A program made the position numbers and the translations under genes. The notes below the pieces were generated by a model. That model ran no database searches and was not told where the DNA came from. It saw only the letters and a list, made by a program, of their open reading frames with translations. 64,000 bases of DNA from Pontibacter deserti (GTDB lineage Bacteria > Bacteroidota > Bacteroidia > Cytophagales > Hymenobacteraceae). This document shows positions 51,360 through 61,700 of this stretch, in pieces. Numbering within the stretch: the first letter of the stretch is position 1; every line of letters begins with the position of its first letter. Location: the NCBI RefSeq assembly GCF_023630255.1, contig NZ_JALPRS010000003.1:372001-436000 (forward strand). Direction: 5' to 3'.

Positions 51360-52454
51360 ATGAAATACATCACCAAATTCTTCTGGCTCTTTGTGGGCGT
51401 GCTGTTCATCTTTTCAGGGTTGATCAAGATAAACGACCCGGTAGGCACTGCCATTAAACTGGAAGAGTATTTCGAAGTTTTCTCGACAGACATTGCGCCG
51501 TTCTTTAAATCGCTGGAGCCGGCCGCGCTGTTTCTGTCTATTTTCCTGAGTGCACTGGAGATTGTGCTGGGCGTGGCGCTGCTCGTGCGCTGGAAACTGA
51601 AAGAAGTGTTGTGGCTACTGTTGGCCATGATCGTGTTCTTCACTTTCCTGACGTTCTATTCAGCCTATTTTAACAAAGTAACCGACTGCGGCTGCTTCGG
51701 CGATGCTATAAAGCTTACGCCTTGGGAATCGTTTACCAAAGATGTGGTGCTGCTGGTGATGATCATCGTGCTGCTGATGACCCAGCGTTACCTGCAACCG
51801 TTTATCAGCCAGAAGGTGGGCGCAGCTATAACCGCGCTTACAGCTATACTATCGGTGGGCATTGGCTGGTACGCTTACGAAAACCTGCCTTACATCGACT
51901 TCCGCGCTTACAAGATTGGTAACAACATCCCAACACTCATGAAGCCATCGGCACCGCTGAAGTATAAGTATGTGATGACGAAAGGCGGCGAAGAACAGGA
52001 GTTTACAGAATACCCAACTGACACCACCTGGGCCTTTAAAGAAATGGTAGCTGTTAATCCGGAAGATGGCCCTAAGATTACAGATTTCAACGTTTGGAAC
52101 GATGAAGGCGACCATACGCAGGAGGTATTGACCGGTACTAAACTGGTTATAGTGGTGCAAAACGTAGCCAAAGCCGGCACCGAAAATTTTGATAAGATAA
52201 ATGCGCTGGTTGCAGCAGCAGAGAAGCAGGGCATTACACCTATAGTTATTACCAGCAGTGGAGCACAGGAGTTTGAAGCATTCCGACACGAAGTAAATCT
52301 GGCAGCCCCATATTTTTTTGGCGATGGTACAGTGCTTAAAACCATTATCCGCTCAAACCCGGGTATATGGCTTCTGAAAGACGGCACCACCAAAGGCCTG
52401 TGGCACCACAACAATACGCCAACTATTGAGGAAGTGAAGCAGTTGTTACAATAG
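51360..52454 (+). CDS. BT_3928-like DoxX/MauE membrane protein with redox C-terminal domain
   Basis: This 364-residue protein has four N-terminal membrane helices (about 5-25, 52-72, 76-96 and 118-150) of the DoxX/MauE type, with TDCGCFGDAIKLT (about 103-115) carrying paired Cys. The soluble C-terminal half (about 185-364) resembles a thioredoxin-like fold but lacks a CxxC. Bacteroides homologues lie with DUF1599 and triosephosphate isomerase genes. Here the DUF1599 partner is one gene away, separated by the AT-rich lipoprotein. A disulfide or quinone redox role is inferred from the Cys pair. Confidence 0.82.
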   Translation: MKYITKFFWLFVGVLFIFSGLIKINDPVGTAIKLEEYFEVFSTDIAPFFKSLEPAALFLSIFLSALEIVLGVALLVRWKLKEVLWLLLAMIVFFTFLTFYSAYFNKVTDCGCFGDAIKLTPWESFTKDVVLLVMIIVLLMTQRYLQPFISQKVGAAITALTAILSVGIGWYAYENLPYIDFRAYKIGNNIPTLMKPSAPLKYKYVMTKGGEEQEFTEYPTDTTWAFKEMVAVNPEDGPKITDFNVWNDEGDHTQEVLTGTKLVIVVQNVAKAGTENFDKINALVAAAEKQGITPIVITSSGAQEFEAFRHEVNLAAPYFFGDGTVLKTIIRSNPGIWLLKDGTTKGLWHHNNTPTIEEVKQLLQ

Positions 52455-52459
52455 GATAT

Positions 52460-53167
52460 ATGCAGCAGATTCAAGCGGGAGATATTATCTCTTATACACA
52501 AATGTGCCTTTCGGAAGGTCATTCTTTGCAACGGGGAATGAATTTCCAAATTGGTGGCAGGGTAAGCGTTATCCTAATGTCTGTGCGTAAAGGTGCTCCT
52601 TATGCGGATAGGTTGGAAGACGATGGAGAAGTTTTAATTTATGAAGGACATGATGTCCCTAAAAATGAAGCTGCATATCCAAAGTTAGTTGATCAGCTAA
52701 TGGAAACTCCAAAAGGTACTCCAACTCAAAACGGGAAATTCTTTAAGGCCGCCCATGATTTTAAAGATGGTGGAGCAGAACCTGAACTGGTGAAGGTATA
52801 CGAGAAAATTAAAGATGGCATTTGGGTTTATAATGGTGTCTTTGAGCTAATTGATGCCTGGGAAGAAATAGGTGATAACAGAAGTGTTTTCAAGTTTAAG
52901 CTAAGAGTAACTGATAGGACTGCATCACAAAAAACTGAAAGAGCTGAAGAGCTTAAAGATTTAAATCATAATAGAATGATCCCTACTTCAGTTAAACTAG
53001 ATGTTTGGAAGCGTGATAAAGGTAAATGTGTTGAGTGTGGTAGCAGTGATAACCTTCATTTTGACCATATTTTACCCTTCTCAAAAGGTGGCACATCTCT
53101 TAAAACAGATAATATCCAATTGCTTTGTGCAAGACATAATTTGCAAAAAAGCGATAAAATAGTTTAA
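52460..53167 (+). CDS. SRA-like domain / HNH nuclease, candidate modification-dependent restriction enzyme
   Basis: This 235-residue protein starts five bases after the DoxX gene and ends 11 before the ABC permease. The N-terminal part (about 30-152) resembles SRA/YDG base-flipping domains: GGRVSVILMS, then EDDGEVLIYEGHD and a closing SVFKFKLRV. The C-terminal part (about 175-235) is an HNH nuclease: Cys190 and Cys193, D202-H203, N218, Cys223 and H226. SRA-HNH fusions typically recognise 5-methyl- or hydroxymethyl-cytosine and cut DNA (type IV). It is AT-rich compared with its neighbours and contains none of the ACTATA/AGTATA hexamers, which points to recent transfer. The SRA assignment is less certain than the HNH. 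Confidence 0.72.
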   Translation: MQQIQAGDIISYTQMCLSEGHSLQRGMNFQIGGRVSVILMSVRKGAPYADRLEDDGEVLIYEGHDVPKNEAAYPKLVDQLMETPKGTPTQNGKFFKAAHDFKDGGAEPELVKVYEKIKDGIWVYNGVFELIDAWEEIGDNRSVFKFKLRVTDRTASQKTERAEELKDLNHNRMIPTSVKLDVWKRDKGKCVECGSSDNLHFDHILPFSKGGTSLKTDNIQLLCARHNLQKSDKIV

Positions 53168-53178
53168 AGCAATTATAC

Positions 53179-54240
53179 ATGAAATTTCTAGGATTTATAC
53201 TTAGCCGACTGGGGCACGGCCTGCTGATCATGCTGGGTGTGTTGGTGGTGGTATTTTTCCTGTTCAACGTGCTGCCTGGCGACCCGGTGGCGATGCTGGC
53301 TGGCCAACGCTCCGACCTAAGCACGCGCGAAGCCATTACCAAAGACTTGGGTCTGGATAAACCATTACCGGCGCAGCTGCTATACTATATAAATGATGTG
53401 TCTCCGCTATCGGTGCACGAAGACACCGAAGCTAACCAGGAGAAGTATGAATACAGCAAACTGGCAGATTTCGGCGAAGATGCTATAGTTTGGAAGACGC
53501 CTTACCTGCGCCGCTCGTTCCAGAGCAATAAATCTGTAACCGATATCCTGTTAGACCATTTTACAGGCACCTTATGGTTGGCTGTGGCGGCCATGCTTAT
53601 TGCGACGGTGTTTGGTATACTTTTCGGGGTGCTGGCTTCACTCAGGCCGCATAGTACCTTAGATCATACCTTAATAACCACATCTGTGCTGGGTATTTCG
53701 GTACCCTCGTTTGTGGCGGCTATACTTATTGCTATTACCTTCGGCTTTTACTGGAGCGACTGGACCGGCCTGAGCCTGACCGGGCAACTATACGAGATCG
53801 ATCCTTTTGAAGGAAAAGAGCTGAAACTTCGCAATTTGTTGCTTCCGGCTTTTGCGTTAGGTATTCGCCCGTTGGCGGTTATAGTTCAGCTTACGCGCAG
53901 CTCCATGCTCGATGTCATGTCGCAGGACTATATTCGTACGGCACGTGCCAAAGGACTGAACCGAAGCAAAGTCATCGTTAACCATGCGCTCAAAAATGCA
54001 CTTAACCCCGTAGTTACCGCTGCTTCGGGTTGGATGGCTTCGCTCATGGCCGGTGCCTTCTTTATCGAGTACATCTTTAACTGGAAAGGTTTAGGCTCGG
54101 TAACAATACAGGCTGTGCAGAATCTCGACTTTCCGCTGGTAATGGGAGCCACGCTGTTTGTAGCTTTCCTGTTCGTGCTCATCAACATCTTCGTAGACCT
54201 GCTCTACGCCGCCTTAGACCCAAGGGTAAAACTTGACTAA
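53179..54240 (+). CDS. ABC transporter permease, DppB/OppB type
   Basis: This 353-residue inner-membrane protein has six hydrophobic segments. The binding-protein-dependent transport domain covers about 120-350, with the EAA loop DVMSQDYIRTARAKGLNRSK (about 245-264) that contacts the ATPase. The N-terminal FNVLPGDPVAMLAGQRSD is typical of peptide/nickel permeases. A long periplasmic insert (about 70-110) is present. No partner permease, ATPase or binding protein is adjacent, so it must work with proteins encoded elsewhere. Confidence 0.88.
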   Translation: MKFLGFILSRLGHGLLIMLGVLVVVFFLFNVLPGDPVAMLAGQRSDLSTREAITKDLGLDKPLPAQLLYYINDVSPLSVHEDTEANQEKYEYSKLADFGEDAIVWKTPYLRRSFQSNKSVTDILLDHFTGTLWLAVAAMLIATVFGILFGVLASLRPHSTLDHTLITTSVLGISVPSFVAAILIAITFGFYWSDWTGLSLTGQLYEIDPFEGKELKLRNLLLPAFALGIRPLAVIVQLTRSSMLDVMSQDYIRTARAKGLNRSKVIVNHALKNALNPVVTAASGWMASLMAGAFFIEYIFNWKGLGSVTIQAVQNLDFPLVMGATLFVAFLFVLINIFVDLLYAALDPRVKLD

Positions 54241-54328
54241 CGCTTCGCTAATTATGAATGATTTTTATACTTCTGCATTATCCGATCAATTCATAATTTC
54301 TAATTCATAATTTCTAATTCTAAAGAAG

Positions 54329-54835
54329 ATGCTGATCTTTTTACTCGGTATGATGGGCAGTGGCAAGTCCACGTTAGGGAAGGAGCTGGCTGAGAAACTG
54401 GGCTATACTTTCCTGGACCTGGATGCGGTTATCGAGGAGAGAGAGCAACGAACTATAGCACAAATCTTTGAACAGGAAGGGCAGGAGCGATTCCGGGAAC
54501 TGGAGCATGAAGCGTTGCAAAGTATAATTGCGAACTATAGTCAGGCTATAGTTGCTACAGGCGGCGGCACACCCTGCTTTTTCGATAACATGGCACTTAT
54601 GAATGCAGCCGGAGAAACCATCTTCCTGGACGTGCCACCTGAAATTTTAGCTGAAAGACTCTCACAGTCAGACCTTAACCTGCGCCCTTTACTGACGGGC
54701 AAAACACAATCCGAACTAATCTCGTTCTTAGGCAAAACATTAGCAGAACGTCGCCAGTTTTATGTGCAGGCAAAGCACCTAGTTGCAGCGCCAACGTATA
54801 CTAGTAATGCATTGCTGGCGTTGCTTCGGCTATAA
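54329..54835 (+). CDS. aroK: Shikimate kinase
   Basis: This 168-residue P-loop kinase phosphorylates shikimate in aromatic amino-acid synthesis. The Walker A is GMMGSGKST (about 7-15), the substrate Asp is in DLDAVIEER (about 31-39), and GGGTP (about 77-81) contacts shikimate. RLRP-like LNLRPLL (about 114-120) is the lid. Normal length. It stands alone with short AT-rich spacers on both sides. Confidence 0.95.
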   Translation: MLIFLLGMMGSGKSTLGKELAEKLGYTFLDLDAVIEEREQRTIAQIFEQEGQERFRELEHEALQSIIANYSQAIVATGGGTPCFFDNMALMNAAGETIFLDVPPEILAERLSQSDLNLRPLLTGKTQSELISFLGKTLAERRQFYVQAKHLVAAPTYTSNALLALLRL

Positions 54836-54937
54836 GTATAGCTTCCTGATACCCTGTTTTTGTTCTATCCCCGACGAAGCAACATTCAATTTTAGTTAGT
54901 TTGGCGGCCTGAAAGAACTAAAGCGTAACTATAAACT

Positions 54938-55546
54938 ATGAAACCTAATCACAAAGGACGAGCTCAGATCTTCCAGAACCCTGTTTTGGAGCGGCTCACC
55001 AGAACGCACATTGCCCTCCCGATTTTTATCTTTATAGCTATTTCGGTAGGCTTGATTTACTACGGGCTGACGTACGGCTTTATAGACGTGCTGGAAGCCA
55101 TTGGCCTTTTTTTCCTGGGTTGGTTTATTTTCAGTCTAATGGAATACTCGGCACATCGCTTTATCTTTCACATGGATACCGATACGCCGGTAAAAGCCAG
55201 AATTCAGTATACTTTCCATGGCAACCACCACGAGTACCCAAAAGACAAAGAGCGCCTGGCTATGCCACCAATTGTTAGTGTGCTGATCGCCTCGTTCCTG
55301 TTCTTTGTGTTTAAGCTGATATTCGGGCAGTTGGTGTTCGGAATTGTAGCCGGCGTATTGTTTGGGTATGCCATGTATCTGTTAGTGCATTATGCTGTGC
55401 ACGCCTATGCTCCGCCTAAAAACTTCCTGAAAACGCTCTGGATCCATCACAGCATCCATCATTATAAAGATCCTGAAGTAGCCTACGGTGTATCGTCTCC
55501 GCTATGGGATTACCTTTTAGGTACGATGCCGAAAAGGGCTAAATAA
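54938..55546 (+). CDS. Fatty acid hydroxylase / sterol desaturase family protein
   Basis: This 202-residue membrane protein has four hydrophobic helices and the di-iron histidine clusters HRFIFH (about 68-73), HGNHHEYP (about 90-97), HYAVH (about 149-153) and HHSIHH (about 168-173). These match the FA_hydroxylase superfamily, which inserts a hydroxyl into lipid acyl chains, carotenoids or sphingolipids. The substrate is unknown; sphingolipid or ornithine-lipid alpha-hydroxylation is plausible in Bacteroidota. Confidence 0.88.
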   Translation: MKPNHKGRAQIFQNPVLERLTRTHIALPIFIFIAISVGLIYYGLTYGFIDVLEAIGLFFLGWFIFSLMEYSAHRFIFHMDTDTPVKARIQYTFHGNHHEYPKDKERLAMPPIVSVLIASFLFFVFKLIFGQLVFGIVAGVLFGYAMYLLVHYAVHAYAPPKNFLKTLWIHHSIHHYKDPEVAYGVSSPLWDYLLGTMPKRAK

Positions 55547-55862
55547 CTTTTAATAGAATTCTAACTAAAGTATAGCAGGGAAGTCAATGACTTCCCTTTT
55601 CTGTTTCTTTTAAAAAATAATAGGAGGATTTTTTATATAGGAGAATTTCAATGTTTTAACATGTAAGTTGTTCAGGTACAGTTTAAAGGGTTGCACTTAA
55701 CCAATAATATTTAATTTTATGACAAGCTGATCGGTAGCTAAATGACTGTATAACAGGGTAGTAAGTTGTGGGCGTTATATGATATATGAAAAGATGTACA
55801 TATCTTAGCATTACTATTTAAGTAACATCGGTTACACATTCATGTGATTGAAATACCCTAAA
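55547..55862. other. Intergenic region with terminator before surface-protein gene
   Basis: This 316-base AT-rich gap contains no gene. A GGGAAGTCA/TGACTTCCC hairpin with TTTT (55578-55600) ends the hydroxylase transcript. I see no full TTG-N20-TAnnTTTG promoter in the remainder. Confidence 0.55.
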
Positions 55863-58199
55863 ATGAAGAAGCAAGTAGCTTACAAATTAGTACTCATTCT
55901 CTTTTTCATAATAAGTGGTTTAGTTGTAGTGCCTGTAGGCGCACAAGTCAGTATTCCGCCAATGGTAGCCCAAGGGTATCAGCTTAAACACCACTACTCT
56001 CAAGATTTTAACACATTACCGGCTTCCGGCAGCAGCTCCTGGGCAAATGGCACTTCTTTGCCTGGTTGGTACGCTGTTCAGAAAAACGGAGAATTTAAAA
56101 CCTCCATTATTGCTAACAATGGTGATACAAGGGGCTTTGCTTTGTACAGCTTCGGAAGTGTTGCTGCCACCGATCGTGCCTTAGGCGGGCATGGCGCAGA
56201 AGGTTGGCAAGGCTATTATTATGCACTTCGGTTCAAGAACGACTCTGGCAGAACTATAAAACATATTAATGTAAGTTTCGCCATAGAGCAATGGTACTGG
56301 ACCAAAACGGCATCTTCCCCTTTTAGCTTTTCCTATAAAACAGGAGCTTCGGTTACAAACCCTGCAGATGCTACTGGCTGGACAACAGTTACTAACCTGG
56401 CAGGAAGTATAAAAGCAGCATCTGCTACCGCCAATGCAAAGCCATTATCCGGAAATGATGCAGCAAACAGAATACAACTTCAGGATCTTATACTTCAGGT
56501 AAATCTGGCACCAGGCGATGAGCTGATGCTGCGCTGGGAGCAACAGGATGCCGTATATGAATCAAACAATAAAGGTGAGTATCCATCAATTGCACTTGAT
56601 GATGTACAGGTGGAGTTTGTTCAGAATGATGTATTCTATGCGATAGGTAAAGTGCTTAGTAACATTTCTAACTGGACAACAGACGGGACAACAGCGGGTC
56701 GCACACCAACTAATTTTACTGATGTTGAGCAACTGTTTGTTGTAAACACGGCTGGTAGCTATAAATTAAGTAAAGGTCTTGCTATATCCGGCGTAAACTC
56801 AAAGCTTATACTTGGGCAGGGCACTGATATTACAACCCTAACGGTACCCAATAAATATGCCCTTAAAGGCTCTGTAGACATAGCTGATAATGCCACACTG
56901 ATTTTAAATCATGCATCTGTAGCGCCAACCTTTGGCAGTCTTGCCTCAAACAGTACCGTAGTTTACACCGATAGTACTTCTGCCCCGATTGGCGGCACTT
57001 ATGGAAACCTGCGGATAACTGGCGGAAGGCAAAAAACCATAGATACAAACCTGCTGGTAAAAGGTAAACTTTGGCTGGATGAAACGAGCATCATGCTCCG
57101 CAACAGCGTGCTTACCTTAGATAATGGCGCAACCCTGGAAGCTGTAGGAGATGCTGCTCTTATTAAAATGAATGCAGGTGCAAGTATAAAACAGTATGTG
57201 CAGGGTGGCGGCAGCAACTTTTTGCCAATTGCCTCTGAAACTGGGTATGCACCCGTTAAAGTAGCACTGCCAGCTGGTAATACACCGCGTTATGTCAGTA
57301 TAAATGTAACAGATGGGATATATGTACGCTACGATGCTAATCAGCAGGGAGTAGGTGAACCGGTACGAACTGAAGTGGTAAATAAGGTTTGGAATATCAG
57401 CCAGGAGGGGGCTACTACTCCGGATGCCACTGTTACATTTTACTGGAATGTCGCTGACGAGCTGCCGAATTTTGATCGGAACCTGGCAGAACTGGCGTAT
57501 TATAATGCTGCGAAAGAAGCCTGGGAAGCAGCGGGTGCATCAAGCACAACCGGTGCGCGCGTTGCAGCTACCACTCCAGCTAATTATATGGGGCAAACCA
57601 ATGTAAGAAGTGGTATGTATGCTGTTTGGCAACCTCCACGCGGCCCATTGCCAGTAGAGCTAACAACATTTACAGCAAACTATAAAAACGGGTTTACCAC
57701 CCTGAACTGGAGCACGGCATCAGAGTACAATAGCAGTTACTTTGTAATCGAAACAAGTACGGATGGGAAACATTTCAGCAAAGTAGGGGAGGTAAAAGCG
57801 GCAGGTTTCAGTACGGTTAATAAAGATTACACTTTCACGCATCAGCCAACAGGTAACGGTATTATTTACTATAGATTAGCAGAATATGCTGTAAATGGTA
57901 CGAAGTCCTATTCTAAAATAGTGGAAATAAATGCCAGGCAAACAGGTGCTGTAAGGATAGACATGTTCCCAAATCCAAGTAAGGGAAAGCTATACCTGGC
58001 ATCTGCAACTATAACCGGCATTGTAAATGTAGTACTTTGCGATATTACAGGTAAGGCCATACTTACCCAACAAGTAGCTCTGGAGGCTGGTCAGCCATCA
58101 GAGATAAATCTGAAGCATTTGATGGAGGGTATATACCTGGTGCAGGTGCATAGTAGTGCCGGACGGCAGGTAATGAGGTTGCTGCATTCCCCCAATTAA
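55863..58199 (+). CDS. T9SS-exported surface protein with C-terminal sorting domain
   Basis: I start at ATG 55863 (MKKQVAYKLVL), not the TTG at 55848. This protein of about 778 residues has a signal peptide (about 1-28, ending VGAQ). An N-terminal carbohydrate-binding or lamin-like beta domain (about 35-260, with SQDFNTLPASGSSSW) precedes beta-helix-like repeats (about 265-430). A Fn-like domain (about 595-690, TTFTANYKNGFTTLNWSTAS) follows, with a type A T9SS sorting domain at the C-terminus (MFPNPSKGKLYL, then GIYLVQV). It is therefore secreted through the outer membrane; the substrate or partner is unknown. Confidence 0.86.
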   Translation: MKKQVAYKLVLILFFIISGLVVVPVGAQVSIPPMVAQGYQLKHHYSQDFNTLPASGSSSWANGTSLPGWYAVQKNGEFKTSIIANNGDTRGFALYSFGSVAATDRALGGHGAEGWQGYYYALRFKNDSGRTIKHINVSFAIEQWYWTKTASSPFSFSYKTGASVTNPADATGWTTVTNLAGSIKAASATANAKPLSGNDAANRIQLQDLILQVNLAPGDELMLRWEQQDAVYESNNKGEYPSIALDDVQVEFVQNDVFYAIGKVLSNISNWTTDGTTAGRTPTNFTDVEQLFVVNTAGSYKLSKGLAISGVNSKLILGQGTDITTLTVPNKYALKGSVDIADNATLILNHASVAPTFGSLASNSTVVYTDSTSAPIGGTYGNLRITGGRQKTIDTNLLVKGKLWLDETSIMLRNSVLTLDNGATLEAVGDAALIKMNAGASIKQYVQGGGSNFLPIASETGYAPVKVALPAGNTPRYVSINVTDGIYVRYDANQQGVGEPVRTEVVNKVWNISQEGATTPDATVTFYWNVADELPNFDRNLAELAYYNAAKEAWEAAGASSTTGARVAATTPANYMGQTNVRSGMYAVWQPPRGPLPVELTTFTANYKNGFTTLNWSTASEYNSSYFVIETSTDGKHFSKVGEVKAAGFSTVNKDYTFTHQPTGNGIIYYRLAEYAVNGTKSYSKIVEINARQTGAVRIDMFPNPSKGKLYLASATITGIVNVVLCDITGKAILTQQVALEAGQPSEINLKHLMEGIYLVQVHSSAGRQVMRLLHSPN

Positions 58200-58205
58200 A
58201 TAAAT

Positions 58206-58233
58206 CAAAAAGGAGCCTTTTGGCTCCTTTTTT
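58206..58233 (+). terminator. Terminator after the 778-residue surface protein
   Basis: AAAAGGAGCC (58208-58217) and GGCTCCTTTT (58222-58231) form a hairpin closed by a T-run. It also lies just past the stop of the minus-strand 56-codon gene, so it can serve both strands. Confidence 0.8.
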
Positions 58234-58402
58234 ATCTTCTGAATCTTCTGAATATCCAGGCAATCAGAAGTATAACTATAACAATAACAACGAGAGCAGT
58301 CCACATGCCTGCTTCAAAAATGTCTCCGACCAGTTCGCAACTGCTCAGTGTAAAAGCCATTAATATTAACAGCGTTGCTAAATATGTTCTTAAGTTGTTC
58401 AT
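58232..58402 (-). CDS. 56-residue lipoprotein/membrane protein, small Bacteroidota family
   Basis: The minus strand from ATG 58402 to TAA 58232 encodes 56 residues: MNNLRTYLATLL..., a lipobox LSSC (Cys22), ELVGDIFEAGMW, then one membrane helix and the basic tail RRFRR. The SCE(L/V)VGxIFxAGxW pattern followed by a helix recurs in short Bacteroidota proteins that I remember being mislabelled as phosphatidate cytidylyltransferase; they are far too small for that enzyme. The stop lies beside the terminator shared with the convergent T9SS gene. Function unknown. Confidence 0.78.
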   Translation of the reverse strand: MNNLRTYLATLLILMAFTLSSCELVGDIFEAGMWTALVVIVIVILLIAWIFRRFRR

Positions 58403-58784
58403 AGTTGTATCGTTTATGTCGGATGATGAGCCAGTATAGTGGTGCTATCTGAAGCCCATCATATGAAAATATACCTATCAGTAAATACTGTATTGTGGCG
58501 CAAAAGGTTGAGCGTCATTCGCCTCAGGTGGTGAAACAGCAACCATCAGAGGTCCCTCAATGGTATACATCTGCAACTATAGAAAAAATAGTGCTTACCG
58601 AGGCTACTATGCTTGTTTATAGTGTTTTAACTATATAAATTGTGTACGTAATATTTCAAGATAATATTTGCTTTAGCCTGCATTATCAATTCCTAAGCCC
58701 TCCTTTGGGGACAGAAGCAATAAGTTAGTAGTGTTGGAGCGAGAGAAGAAGTGATTTGTTTCTGTTTTATTATATACATTTTTT
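58403..58784. other. Intergenic region before the 1340-residue protein gene
   Basis: This 382-base gap holds no gene and no hairpin with a T-run. A perfect promoter is not visible. It must contain the start signals for both the minus-strand 56-codon gene and the plus-strand giant gene. Confidence 0.4.
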
Positions 58785-61700
58785 ATGCAACAACTTTACT
58801 CCAAGGCCTCAGTCGGCCTTAGAACAAGCTTACCACATTCTGTTGAAACAGGAAGCGCAAAGCTTGGCTTACCCAACAGCAGAAAATCTGTTAAAGCAAT
58901 TTCGCTACTTCTTTTCTTTGCTTTGTTTTTTTCGCTTAGGCTAGGTTACGGGCAGAGTACCTACTCCTGGCAACCAGTGGGCAAGGCAGGCATTTCTGTT
59001 GGTGCTGCCACTCATACTTCTATTGTCTTAGATGCCCAGGGCGTACCTCACATTGCTTTTTATGGTGATGCAGGTACTGGTATTGGTACACGTGGTATGG
59101 TTATGAAATACGATGGTACAAACTGGGTAGCAGTTGATATTTTCGGCTTTTCAGATGGTGTCATCAACTCAACATCATTGGCAATTGATGCCAACAGTAA
59201 ACCATACATCGCTTACCAGGACTCAGATGCCGGTAAAAATAAAGCAGTAGTAAAAACCATTAGAGATGGTCGTTTCAGGCTGGTTCGTTATGATGGCTTA
59301 TTCCCTAATGAAGGGACTGGTGCTTCTGCAGCAGGCGATAACCCTTCGATAGCGCTGGATAAAAGCGGGGTGCCTTATGTAGCTATCCAGGACGAACTAA
59401 ATGGCAACAGGCTTACCGTGTACAAATTTATAGGTAATAGCTGGGTTATGGTTGGGGCGGCTGGCTTTTCTGCAGGTGTAGCCTACAATCCATCACTTAA
59501 ATTAAATGCTAATAATGTGCCTTATGTTGCTTACCAGGATGGAGGCAGTGCAGGCAAAGTTACAGTTATGAAGTATAACGGCACTGACTGGGAAAATGTA
59601 GGTACTGCCGGCCTTTCTGATGATGTAGCTACTGAGCCTTCGCTTGCACTTGGTAGCAACGGCATGCCTTACGTGGCTTATTCTGAAGGTAGTGATAAAA
59701 TGGCTACTGTCAAGAAGTTTAACGGATCGGCCTGGGAAGGAGTAGGAGCTACAAAGTTCTCTGTTAGCGGTGCCCTCACCATTTCACTAGCTTTAGATGC
59801 TGCTGGAGTTCCTTATGTGGCCTACCGCGACTTTGGGAATGGCAACGAAGCTACTTTAATGAAATTTAACGGCACTACTTGGGATGCAGTAGGCACAAGT
59901 GCTTCAGCAGGTGCGGCGTATTATACTTCTTTAACTATAGATGCTTATGGCACGCCCTATGTAGCTTTCCAGGATGGGGAAAATGGTAACAAAGCTACTG
60001 TTATGAAGTTTGTGCCAGCAGCACCTGCTATTACTGTGCAACCGGTTTCTAAAAGTGTTACAGCAGATGCCGGTGTTAACTTTTTGGTAGAGGCTACAGG
60101 CGAGGGCACGGTACGTTACCAGTGGCAGGTTAGCCAGGATGGCGGCTCCACTTATTTAAATATACAAGATGGCTTAGGTTATACAGGAGCAGCAACACCA
60201 ACACTGGCTATTTCCAAAGCATCTATTTACATGAATGGCTACCAGTACCGCGTGCTGGTTAATAATGGCGCTGTTACTGTATCCAATGCATCAATTCTAA
60301 CAGTAAATATGAAGGGTTATGGAAACACAAGTATATGGCAGGTAGTAGGCAAGCGTGGGTTTTCCCCGGGTTCTGTGCAGTACTCAAAAGTAGCTGTTGA
60401 TGCTAGTGGCACACCATATGTTGCATTCGCAGATGCATCCCAGGGTGGTAGAGCTACGGTAATGAGATACAATGGTACAAACTGGGAACTGGTTGGTAGC
60501 GCAGGATTTTCAGGAGGAATGACACAGTACCTGATAACTAGCCAGTTGAGCTTAGCGATTGATGCCAATGGTACACCTTACATAGCCTACACTGATGGCA
60601 GTAAAAACGATAAAGCCACGGTTATGAAGTTTGACGGTACCCAGTGGGTTACTGTGGGTACGGCAGGCTTCACTCCTTGGGTAGCTACTAATCCGGTGTT
60701 AGTTATAGATGCTAATGGCACCCCTTATATAGCATTTGATGAAAGCGGTACTACGGTTATGAAGTTTAATGGCACGGCCTGGGTAACAGTAGGCAGTAAT
60801 AAATTCTCTGCTAACGGGGCTGTATCAGACCTGGATATAGCTCTGGATGCTACCGGTATGCCTAATGTAGTGTTTTCAGAATATGGCAATAATGGCAGCA
60901 GGGGTAAAGTAATGAGATTTGACGGTACTAACTGGCTGACTATAGGTGAAGGAAACTTCTCAGCGGGTAAGGCGGGATATACTTCACTGGAACTAGATGC
61001 TATGGGCAGCCCTTATGTTGCTTTTGTTGATGCAACTAACGGAGATAAGGCTACTGTATTGAAGTTTGACGGTACAAATTGGGTAACAGTAGGAGCTGCC
61101 AGCATACCTGATAGCAAGGTTGCCTTCACAAACCTGAAACTAAACGCTGCTGGTGTTCCTTACCTCTCTTATAGTAACATATATGACAATAATTTTAGCC
61201 GGACTAGTGTTATCCAATTTAACGGTACATCGTGGGAATTGGTCGGTGATGCAGCTATATTAAATAATTCTGTAAGTGATTTTAATATAAGTGGTGCAGG
61301 TATACCATACGTTGTTTATTATGATGGTGACAATAGTGGGAAAGCTACAGTTCTAAGCTTTTCTCCGAATGCTATGCCTACCGACATTGCACTTGTAACC
61401 TCAATAATAAACGAGAACGTGGGCAACTATACCATAGTTAGTGGTTTTACTACAACTGATGCCGATGCCAATGACACGCACACTTATACTTTGGTTTCCG
61501 GTGAGGGGTCTGAAGACAATGGCAACTTTACAATCAGTAACAATTCTCTAATGATCTTGCTGTCGCCGGACTACGAAATCAAGAGCTCTTACAAAATCAG
61601 GGTAAGAACCAGCGACGGGAAGCTTAATGGTTCTTTTGAAAAAGCTTTAGTGCTGCAGGTAAATGACCTGGATGAGATTGCTCCTGCTAACTATACAGTA

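Noticed and set aside
51908-52549. 213-codon minus-strand ORF opposite the DoxX-like gene
   Set aside because: It overlaps a clearly conserved plus-strand gene and crosses into the SRA-like/HNH gene, with no independent support.
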